Part shown: positions 1-6,160 of the stretch, piece after piece
Layout: each line of letters begins with the position of its first letter
How positions within the stretch are numbered: position 1 is the first letter of the stretch
Assembly (NCBI GenBank): GCA_964427535.1
Contig: CAYRVF010000187.1
Location: 1 to 6,638 of the forward strand
Length of the DNA: 6,638 nt
Reading direction: 5' to 3'
DNA from: CAYRVF01 sp964427535
Lineage (GTDB): Bacteria; Chloroflexota; Ktedonobacteria; Ktedonobacterales; JADMIN01
Notes under the pieces: generated by a model
Told to the model about the DNA's origin: nothing
What the model saw: the letters and a program-made list of their open reading frames with translations, nothing else
Databases searched by the model: none
Position numbers and translations under genes: made by a program

Positions 1-83
1 ACCCGGTGGCTCCGCATCATCCGTGCCTTGTCAAACTTCCTGCAAGTTGCTCTAACCTCTTACGCCGGGGGACAGAACCTCAT

Positions 84-137
84 CCCCTCACTCCTTCCCT
101 TGAAGGAGTCACTGTTTGGGAGAGTGAGGCCAAGGGG
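84..137. repeat. Nested imperfect inverted repeat, REP-like
   Basis: The outer arms are CCTCACT at 86-92 and AGTGAGG at 123-129. The inner arms are CTCCTT at 91-96 and AAGGAG at 103-108. A pyrimidine-rich left half faces a purine-rich right half. The style resembles the dispersed CCTCACCCC-type palindromes seen between genes in several GC-rich phyla, but this copy is degenerate and only a genome-wide search could show that it is repeated. Confidence 0.35.
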
Positions 138-228
138 AACGGCGCGGGAATATTCGTGTCCGTCGTTGCTCTACTACAGGTGGTCGCCCCGTGCTGAGCG
201 TCGCATGCGCGTTACCGAGGTGTCTGTG

Positions 229-264
229 AGTGAGAGGCTCGCTCTCGCTAGACAACGGATTTTT
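229..264 (+). terminator. Weak candidate hairpin terminator
   Basis: AGTGAGAG at 229-236 pairs with CTCTCGCT at 242-249 (eight pairs, one of them G-U, with a five-base loop). A run of five T occurs at 260-264, about ten bases past the stem. The gap to the T-run is longer than in a classical intrinsic terminator, and no gene to the left is visible to be terminated, so this is only a possibility. Confidence 0.2.
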
Positions 265-403
265 CTGTAGCTGTCCGGTAGCTGGCGGCTACCACCATTG
301 GTACGGGCACGTAGCATGAGTCGAGTAGAGCGGACTGCCGCGCCACGGCGTATGGCGTTGCGCACCACTGTCGAGGCGATGAGAGAATGCGGCGTCAGTC
401 ATG

Positions 404-1000
404 TCAGCCGGCATCGGCGATCGAGGACAGAAACTCCCAGGATGGATGATGCTCGCGTAAAAGTGTGAGGTGCTGGTCCCACCGCGTTCGCTCAAGCGGC
501 TGCACCGGCTCGATCGTTGGCACATGTTGCGCGATACGGTAGCCCCAGGAAAAGCTCGTGATTAGTGCGATCTGGCGATGGAAGCAGACATCGGGGCAGG
601 CGACGAGAAAACTCTCTGCGCGCCAGGTCTGATCGCGCAGAGCCGGATCAGGACTGGGAATATCGTACAGCGTCGGCAGATACCCAAACGCCGCGAAGGG
701 CGTGTCGATCGGCTCGAACATGGGATAGGTATCCACGAACGTCCGGGCGTGCGCGTCCTGAGTTTCGTGAATCGTCACCAGTTGAATCCACCCCACAACG
801 GCGTGGTAGCCTGCTCCCTCGTATTCCACAGTCGCCTGACACACGGGATAGCCGGCTGCTCCAGTCATATCGAACAGATAGAAGCCCCAGCGTCGCGGGT
901 CCTGATTGACGGCGTAGTTCACTACCACACGGCCCGCATACCCACGAAGCTGGAAGGGAAGCGTCAGTGTGGTTTGCCCGAGTGAGCGCTGGTTCTCCAT
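404..1000 (-). CDS. Uncharacterised conserved-looking 198-aa protein
   Basis: I do not recognise the family. The start is the ATG at 1000, because AGGAG (1013-1009) sits eight bases upstream; a GTG two codons earlier would place the start too close to it. The protein begins MENQRSLGQ and shows no signal peptide or membrane segment, so it is probably cytoplasmic. The first half alternates hydrophobic and polar residues, as in beta strands (TLTLPFQL, RVVVNYAV, WGFYLFD, ATVEYEG, WIQLVTIHET). The middle has a proline-, tyrosine- and aspartate-rich stretch around residues 107-120 (YLPTLYDIPSPDPA). The C-terminal third is rich in Trp and His (W126, W152, W174, W188; HREQ-like and REHHPSW patches). 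There are three cysteines (C54, C135, C139). It lies 96 bases downstream of the hydrolase gene on the same strand and may be co-transcribed, but it has its own ribosome binding site. Confidence 0.7.
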   Translation of the reverse strand: MENQRSLGQTTLTLPFQLRGYAGRVVVNYAVNQDPRRWGFYLFDMTGAAGYPVCQATVEYEGAGYHAVVGWIQLVTIHETQDAHARTFVDTYPMFEPIDTPFAAFGYLPTLYDIPSPDPALRDQTWRAESFLVACPDVCFHRQIALITSFSWGYRIAQHVPTIEPVQPLERTRWDQHLTLLREHHPSWEFLSSIADAG

Positions 1001-1096
1001 GAACACATCTCCTCATCGCTTCGTGCCCTGACCACAGCGGTTCAGAGTCTACACACAGCGCATCCGGCACGCGACTTCACGGATGTGATGTCCATT

Positions 1097-1795
1097 CTAC
1101 GACAGGTGCTCGCCGAAGAAGGCGAGGACGCGCTGCCAGGAGTCCGCCGCGGCGTCAGCATTGTATGCCTTGCCCTGGTCGTTGAAGAACGAGTGACGCG
1201 TGCTGGGGTAGATTTTGATGTCATGTGCGACGCCGTAATCGTCCAGCGCGGCGTCGAGCTTCTTGCCTGAGCTCGCTGTAAAGTCCTGGCCGGGATAGGA
1301 GCCGACGACCGGACACATACGCCTGACTGCCTCCAATGGCCGCGGATTCGTCCCGTAGAACGGCGCGACGGCCCTGAGCCGGTCGTCGGTGCACGCCCAG
1401 GCAATGGCGAGGGTGCCGCCCAGACAAAAGCCGATGGCTCCGACACGCCGGGCATCGACGTCTGGAAGCGCGCTCAGGAAGCTCAGCGCGGCCCTCAACT
1501 CGCGCACACTCGCGTTGTCCAGCGGACGAAGGAGCTGCTGGCTCATCATGCGAGCCATGCACAGCGTGCGGTTGTGATTGCCGAAGAGATCGACCGCCAG
1601 CGCGACATATCCGGCGCGCGCGAAACGGCGGGCGATATCCATGATGTTCTCGTTGAGGCCGTACGCCTCGTGGATGACCACGACGCCAGGAAAGGGTCCC
1701 TCGCCGGTCGGCCTTGCGAGATACCCTGGCTGGGGCGTCTCGCCCAGGGGATACTCGATGCTCTCGGTGGAAATCTCGAAGCTCGGCGCGCTCAT
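1097..1795 (-). CDS. Dienelactone hydrolase family protein
   Basis: This is a cytosolic alpha/beta-hydrolase of the dienelactone hydrolase (carboxymethylenebutenolidase) family, 232 aa, the usual length. The catalytic set is complete: nucleophile C124 in GFCLGG (122-127), acid D171 in YPGQD, base H201 in STRHSF, and the family glutamate E43 in IHEAYG, which positions the nucleophile. These match E36, C123, D171 and H202 of the Pseudomonas enzyme. The characteristic region ARRFARAGYVALAVDLFG (55-72) follows. The start ATG at 1795 has GGAGGA (1806-1801) five bases upstream. Classical members open the lactone ring of dienelactone in chlorocatechol breakdown. No ring-cleavage or other aromatic-pathway gene lies nearby, so the true substrate is unknown; many such genes act as general esterases or lactonases. 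Confidence is high for the family and low for the substrate. Confidence 0.92.
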   Translation of the reverse strand: MSAPSFEISTESIEYPLGETPQPGYLARPTGEGPFPGVVVIHEAYGLNENIMDIARRFARAGYVALAVDLFGNHNRTLCMARMMSQQLLRPLDNASVRELRAALSFLSALPDVDARRVGAIGFCLGGTLAIAWACTDDRLRAVAPFYGTNPRPLEAVRRMCPVVGSYPGQDFTASSGKKLDAALDDYGVAHDIKIYPSTRHSFFNDQGKAYNADAAADSWQRVLAFFGEHLS

Positions 1796-1855
1796 CGCTC
1801 TCCTCCAGGACTCAGGGACGCTGCCACTCTGTTGCGAAACGTGCCCTTGGCCTCG

Positions 1856-1861
1856 ACTATA
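1856..1861 (-). promoter_or_regulatory. Possible -10 element for the hydrolase gene
   Basis: On the minus strand TATAGT (1861-1856) is a good -10 hexamer about 60 bases upstream of the hydrolase start. I find no convincing -35 at 16-18 bases, so the promoter is uncertain. Confidence 0.3.
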
Positions 1862-1937
1862 GGCGACAGGCGCCGACTCGCGCCAGCCCAGACGGTTGGC
1901 GAGGTCTTCACCTGGCCGATTTTCCAGCCTGCGCGCG

Positions 1938-1967
1938 TTGACAACCGATGCCGCCAGTGCCTAGGCT
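1938..1967 (+). promoter_or_regulatory. Sigma-70-like promoter for the membrane protein gene
   Basis: A perfect -35 hexamer TTGACA (1938-1943) is followed, after 18 bases, by TAGGCT (1962-1967), which keeps the key TA and final T of a -10 element. Transcription would start near 1974, about 60 bases upstream of the chosen ATG at 2035, and the transcript leader would include the palindrome at 2000-2017. Confidence 0.55.
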
Positions 1968-1999
1968 GAGGCGCGCAGTCTCATGGGCGGAATGAATCG

Positions 2000-2017
2000 G
2001 CTTCCGCGTGCGGAAGC
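2000..2017. repeat. 18-bp palindrome in the leader of the membrane protein gene
   Basis: GCTTCCGC (2000-2007) and GCGGAAGC (2010-2017) are exact reverse complements around a two-base GT centre. The element lies between the predicted promoter and the ATG at 2035, and it contains the GTG (2008) that would be the alternative upstream start. It could be a protein-binding operator. As RNA, its two-base loop would force the inner pairs open. The inner core TCCGC-NN-GCGGA recurs at 6066-6077. Confidence 0.45.
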
Positions 2018-2034
2018 GGAGAAAGCAGCGGCAC

Positions 2035-2832
2035 ATGCGCGTCGCACTCGCGTTCGTGGTGGACCGCCACATGCTCGCCTGGATCAGCATCGCGGCCATC
2101 GTGCTCGATGTGCTCGGCGGGCTTTACCTCGCGTACGACCTGCTCGGTGGGCAGCATGGCCCGCTGCGTACGCTCACCCGTGCCGTGACCTACGGCATGT
2201 ACTTCGGCCTCGTCTATGGTCTCTGCTTCGGCCCTGCCTTCGGACTGGTCACGGGCGTCGGTCTGGGCACGCTGCTTGGCCTGGAGTTCGCGGGCATCAC
2301 CACGAATCCCGATGCAAGCAGGTCCGCCGACGTGAAGCGATGGCCGCGCACCGTCACGCCATCCATCCTCCTCTTCGGCGTGCTGCGTGGCGTGGTGCTC
2401 GGCGTGGCAGCCGCATTCGCGTTTGGCACGCGCTTCGGCCTCGCCTTCGGGCTTCTCAGTGCGCTCGGCATCGCCGCGGCGTATACGATGCACTTCGCGC
2501 CAGTGTACGACTACGGGCCGCAGACACGCCCGCGCTTCAGCCGCCATATCGTCGAGGCATCCGTCGCGCGTGGCGTGGCGATCGGCATCGCGGCCATTCT
2601 CGCGGGTGTGCTGACAGAAGGCAGTCAGGGGATTCCGCGCGGTATCGCGATTGGGGTCGCAATTACCGTCGCGGGCGCGCTGCTCAGCACGGTAAGTCCG
2701 TTCGTCGAGTGGTGGGCCGATCACCTGCCGGCGCGCCGCCTTGGATCGTTTGGCGCCGTGTTGCTGCTGCTCGGCCTGGCGCTCTCCTCACTGCAATACT
2801 GGGCCGTCATCTTCAACATCCCCGTCCGCTAG
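2035..2832 (+). CDS. Polytopic glycine-rich membrane protein, unknown function
   Basis: 265 aa from the ATG at 2035, which is preceded by GGAGA at 2018-2022. A GTG at 2008 would add nine basic residues (MRKRRKQRH), but it lies in the palindrome and lacks a well-placed ribosome binding site. Hydrophobic stretches suggest seven or eight membrane segments: about 14-37, 50-70, 71-90, 108-131, 132-151, 177-196, 202-221 and 238-258. Segments 2-3 and 5 carry tight small-residue periodicity (YFGLVYGLCFG, FGPAFGLVTGVGLG, FGTRFGLAFGLL), as in closely packed glycine-zipper helices. Soluble loops at 91-107 and 155-175 are polar and basic. No transporter signature, catalytic motif or fused domain is seen. 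It stands alone between the divergent hydrolase gene and a small DUF3052-like gene, so context gives no role. Similar FGLxFG repeats occur in poorly characterised membrane proteins of several soil bacteria. Confidence 0.8.
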   Translation: MRVALAFVVDRHMLAWISIAAIVLDVLGGLYLAYDLLGGQHGPLRTLTRAVTYGMYFGLVYGLCFGPAFGLVTGVGLGTLLGLEFAGITTNPDASRSADVKRWPRTVTPSILLFGVLRGVVLGVAAAFAFGTRFGLAFGLLSALGIAAAYTMHFAPVYDYGPQTRPRFSRHIVEASVARGVAIGIAAILAGVLTEGSQGIPRGIAIGVAITVAGALLSTVSPFVEWWADHLPARRLGSFGAVLLLLGLALSSLQYWAVIFNIPVR

Positions 2833-2887
2833 CGCGAGGCCGCCGGATAGCACGCTCGCAGCGGAGCGCCCCCGAGCCCTGCCTGTA

Positions 2888-2896
2888 TGGTATGCT
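2888..2896 (+). promoter_or_regulatory. Possible extended -10 promoter for the DUF3052-like gene
   Basis: TG at 2888-2889, one base, then TATGCT at 2891-2896 forms an extended -10 element. No good -35 hexamer is present at the normal spacing. It lies 65 bases upstream of the chosen start at 2962, inside what would be coding sequence if an upstream ATG at 2887 were used, which supports the shorter protein. Confidence 0.3.
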
Positions 2897-2961
2897 CGCT
2901 GGGCATCTGGAGGGTACACGTTCGAGTGCGACAGAACGATGAGAGAGGGGAACGAGCGACG

Positions 2962-3369
2962 ATGGCGGAGACGAGTCTGACGAAGAAGCTGCGTATTCTT
3001 CCTGGCAATCGGGTGCTGCTGCTCGATGCGCCCGACGGCTACACGCGCTTGCTCGATCCGCTGCCAGACGGCGTTACACTCGACACAGACGCAAATGGCC
3101 AGTACGACGTGACACAGCTCTTCGCGGCCGATTCGTCGCAGCTCCAGCGGCACCTGCCCGATGCGATCGAGGCGACCGTCCCTGGCGGTGTGCTCTGGGT
3201 CTGCTATCAGAAAAAGACCTCGGGCAAGGGCGACCTGAACCGCGATCTGGTATGGGAGCTCGTCAAGCCGACGGGCTGGGGTCCCGTCACGCAGATCGCG
3301 CTGGACGACACGTGGTCGGCGCTGCGTTTTCGCCCCGAGGCCGACGTCAAGCGCAAGAGCCGGGAGTAG
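2962..3369 (+). CDS. DUF3052-like small protein
   Basis: 135 aa from the ATG at 2962, with a GAGAGGGG ribosome binding site at 2943-2950. The protein starts MAETSLTKKLRILPGNRV. An in-frame ATG 25 codons upstream gives an atypical basic extension and is rejected. The pattern matches the DUF3052 family as I recall it: KKLxIxPGxRVxLLxAPxG (8-26), a LLxPLPDGV segment (30-39), a middle strand VTQLFAADSSQLQRHLP (50-66), VPGGVLWVCYQKKTSGKGDLNRD (73-95) and a C-terminal VKPTGWGPVTQIALDDTWSALRFRP (101-125). The order resembles a shortened Rossmann-like, methyltransferase-type fold without an obvious SAM-binding glycine motif. Function is unknown. It is convergent with malate synthase and probably its own transcription unit. 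Confidence 0.85.
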   Translation: MAETSLTKKLRILPGNRVLLLDAPDGYTRLLDPLPDGVTLDTDANGQYDVTQLFAADSSQLQRHLPDAIEATVPGGVLWVCYQKKTSGKGDLNRDLVWELVKPTGWGPVTQIALDDTWSALRFRPEADVKRKSRE

Positions 3370-3417
3370 CGCGGGGTCGGTGGTTGGAGGGAGCAGTCGC
3401 CACGGTCAGGGGAGAGC

Positions 3418-3437
3418 GGGCGAGGCATGCCTCGCCC
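3418..3437. repeat. Perfect 20-bp palindrome between convergent genes
   Basis: GGGCGAGGCA (3418-3427) is followed at once by its exact reverse complement TGCCTCGCCC (3428-3437). In RNA it can form an eight-pair GC-rich hairpin with a CATG loop. It sits between the ends of two convergent genes, where a bidirectional terminator would be useful, but no T-run follows on either strand, so it is not a classical intrinsic terminator. Palindromes of this kind with flanking CCCCT are, to my recollection, dispersed in multiple copies in some Chloroflexota and other GC-rich genomes; this cannot be confirmed from one copy. Confidence 0.6.
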
Positions 3438-3445
3438 CTGCAGAC

Positions 3446-3463
3446 CATAAGATGATGCTTATG
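3446..3463. repeat. Small inverted repeat beside the malate synthase stop codon
   Basis: CATAAG (3446-3451) and CTTATG (3458-3463) are exact reverse complements around a six-base ATGATG spacer. It begins four bases past the stop codon of malate synthase on the minus strand. It is too weak and too AT-rich to be a strong terminator alone, but together with the 3418-3437 palindrome it may stabilise or end the transcript. Confidence 0.35.
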
Positions 3464-3466
3464 CGG

Positions 3467-5074
<1,608 letters not shown>

Positions 5075-5083
5075 GAGCATGTC

Positions 5084-5089
5084 CCTCCT
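5084..5089 (-). promoter_or_regulatory. Ribosome binding site fixing the malate synthase start
   Basis: On the minus strand a perfect AGGAGG (5089-5084) is nine bases before the ATG at 5074 and three bases before another in-frame ATG at 5080. The spacing favours 5074, which gives the normal A-type N-terminus MSVPVPTG. Confidence 0.8.
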
Positions 5090-5161
5090 GTTCGCTGGTC
5101 GGCAGGTGCTCCATCGCACCGCGCACAACACCAGTGCCGGACACGCGCACATATCCGGCGC

Positions 5162-5190
5162 TTGACACGGTAGCACGCGGCAGGTACATT
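5162..5190 (+). promoter_or_regulatory. Sigma-70-like promoter for the IclR regulator gene
   Basis: A perfect -35 TTGACA (5162-5167), an ideal 17-base spacer and -10 TACATT (5185-5190; four of six consensus matches, with TA and final T kept). Transcription would start near 5197, giving a leader of about 50 bases before the ATG at 5250. The inverted repeat at 5191-5203 lies over the predicted start site, which would allow autorepression. Confidence 0.7.
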
Positions 5191-5203
5191 TTGCAATATG
5201 CAA
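5191..5203. promoter_or_regulatory. Candidate operator 1, TTGCA-ATA-TGCAA
   Basis: TTGCA (5191-5195) and TGCAA (5199-5203) form a perfect inverted repeat around ATA. It directly abuts the -10 of the iclR promoter and contains the proposed -10 of the divergent malate synthase promoter. IclR-family proteins commonly bind short pseudo-palindromes of about 13-15 bp in such divergent regions; binding here by the adjacent regulator is inferred. Confidence 0.5.
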
Positions 5204-5222
5204 TCCATTTTCTCATTGTGAA
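5195..5222 (-). promoter_or_regulatory. Candidate promoter for malate synthase
   Basis: On the minus strand TTCACA (5222-5217) as -35 and CATATT (5200-5195) as -10 are separated by 16 bases. The predicted start is near 5188, leaving a leader of about 114 bases. The -35 lies in operator 2 and the -10 in operator 1, so a bound regulator would occlude both. Confidence 0.45.
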
Positions 5223-5224
5223 AA
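5208..5224. promoter_or_regulatory. Candidate operator 2, TTTTC-N7-GAAAA
   Basis: TTTTC (5208-5212) and GAAAA (5220-5224) are exact reverse complements around seven bases. Its centre (5216) is 19 bases from the centre of operator 1 (5197), close to two helical turns, so two dimers could bind the same face of the DNA. It overlaps the proposed malate synthase -35 and lies just downstream of the iclR start site. Confidence 0.4.
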
Positions 5225-5249
5225 ACGACGGCGAAATCAGGAACATCTC

Positions 5250-6083
5250 ATGGCGATTCGGCAGACACGCATAGAGGACGAGGACGAGGATCCGGTACGC
5301 GCCAGTCGCGTCCAGTCGCTCGACCGCGCGCTCGATATCCTCGAAGAACTGGGTAGCGCGGGTGGCGAGATCAGCCTGTCTGAGCTGAGTGAGCACGTCG
5401 GCCTGCACGTCAGCACGGTTCACCGGCTGCTCTCGGTGCTCGTCCGGCGCGGCTACGCGCGACAGCGTGGGCCGAGCGGACGCTACGCGCTGGGGCCGCA
5501 GGTGCTCACGCTCTCGTCCTCGGCAGTAGGCGCGGGACAGTTCGACCTGCGTTCCGACGCGCGGCCGGTGCTGCGCGAGCTGACGCAGCGCTCCGGCGAG
5601 ACGTCGAATCTGGTGGGCATGTTCGACGACTCGGTTGTCTATCTGGAGCAGGTCGCGAGCCGCCATATGGTGCGCATGTTCACCCAGGTCGGCACGCGCG
5701 CGCCCGCCTACTGCACCGCGGCGGGCAAGGCGATGCTGGCGTTCCGGCCCATTCCCGAGCTGGAGGCGTATCTCGCGCGCACGCCGTTCGAGCAACACAC
5801 GCCGCATACGCTCGCCTCGGCCGCCGCGCTGCGCGACGCGCTCGACGCCGTGCGCGCGACTGGGTATGCTCTGGACGAGGGCGAGATGGAGGAGGGCGTG
5901 CGCTGCGTAGCGGCGCCGATTCTCGATTCCGCCGGGCACCCGCAGGCCTCGCTCAGCATCTCGGGGCCGGCGGCACGCTTCACCGGCGAGCGCGTGCGCC
6001 AGACGGTGCCCGCGCTGCTCGACGCCGCACGCGAGCTTTCCGCGCGGCTCGGCTGGCGCTTCCCATCCGCAAGCGGAAGTTGA
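5250..6083 (+). CDS. IclR-family transcriptional regulator
   Basis: A 277-aa DNA-binding regulator, the usual IclR length. After an acidic N-terminal tail (EDEDEDP), a winged helix-turn-helix spans about 20-85: VQSLDRALDILEEL, then ISLSELSEHVGLHVSTVHRLLSVL (41-64) as the HTH and GRYALGPQ as the wing end. The effector domain spans about 100-270, with YCTAAGKAML (154-163) and GEMEEGVRCVAAPI (211-224). D209, C219, S236 and S238 align, with an offset of two, with AllR residues D207, C217, S234 and S236, recalled as glyoxylate contacts. AGGAA (5239-5243) lies six bases before the ATG. It is divergent from malate synthase and upstream of a GlcD-like gene, so it probably controls glyoxylate metabolism and itself. 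Effector and mode (repressor or activator) are inferred. It is not necessarily an IclR or AllR orthologue, so no symbol is given. Confidence 0.95.
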   Translation: MAIRQTRIEDEDEDPVRASRVQSLDRALDILEELGSAGGEISLSELSEHVGLHVSTVHRLLSVLVRRGYARQRGPSGRYALGPQVLTLSSSAVGAGQFDLRSDARPVLRELTQRSGETSNLVGMFDDSVVYLEQVASRHMVRMFTQVGTRAPAYCTAAGKAMLAFRPIPELEAYLARTPFEQHTPHTLASAAALRDALDAVRATGYALDEGEMEEGVRCVAAPILDSAGHPQASLSISGPAARFTGERVRQTVPALLDAARELSARLGWRFPSASGS

Positions 6084-6160
6084 GCGAACGAGCGCATAAT
6101 AGGACACATCAGCGGGTAGAAGAGGGTAAAGAGGGCAGAGCAGGTCAAAGGAGACGGCGT
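6066..6160 (+). promoter_or_regulatory. iclR end, spacer and ribosome binding site of the GlcD-like gene
   Basis: TCCGC (6066-6070) and GCGGA (6073-6077) form a short inverted repeat at the very end of the regulator gene. A 77-base spacer follows, containing CATAAT (6095-6100), a good -10 hexamer but without a recognisable -35 at 16-18 bases, and a strong ribosome binding site AAAGGAGA (6147-6154) six bases before the ATG at 6161. The oxidase may be read through from iclR or may have its own weak promoter. Confidence 0.4.

Larger units (their letters stand above)
1..403. other. Left-end intergenic region without a supported gene
   Basis: No reading frame here has both a good ribosome binding site and a protein-like sequence; the short frames are compositionally odd and overlap each other. 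The stretch contains several inverted repeats: a nested one at about 84-137, a hairpin at 229-249, and two overlapping small hairpins at 277-293 (arms GGTAGC/GCTACC) and 290-303 (arms TACCA/TGGTA). It lies downstream of the minus-strand gene ending at 404. It may hold that gene's 3' end signals and perhaps the decayed end of something further left, but I cannot identify a remnant. Confidence 0.6.

Noticed and set aside
6..270. Short plus-strand frames at the left end
   Set aside because: They overlap each other, lack convincing ribosome binding sites and have no recognisable protein features.
1004..1006. GTG start for the 198-aa protein
   Set aside because: It lies only two bases from the AGGAG site, whereas the ATG at 1000 has the normal eight-base spacing.
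1981..2724. 247-codon minus-strand frame opposite the membrane protein
   Set aside because: Its Arg/Glu/His/Ala-rich low-complexity product is typical of an antisense frame in GC-rich DNA, and no ribosome binding site was identified.
1983..2942. 319-codon plus-strand frame over the membrane protein gene
   Set aside because: The product is extremely arginine-rich with no domain, and it is the shifted-frame shadow of the clearly membrane-type protein at 2035-2832.
5075..5203. N-terminal extension of malate synthase from an ATG at 5203
   Set aside because: The 43 extra residues are Cys-rich and unlike A-type N-termini, the ATG lies within operator 1, and a perfect AGGAGG sets the start at 5074.
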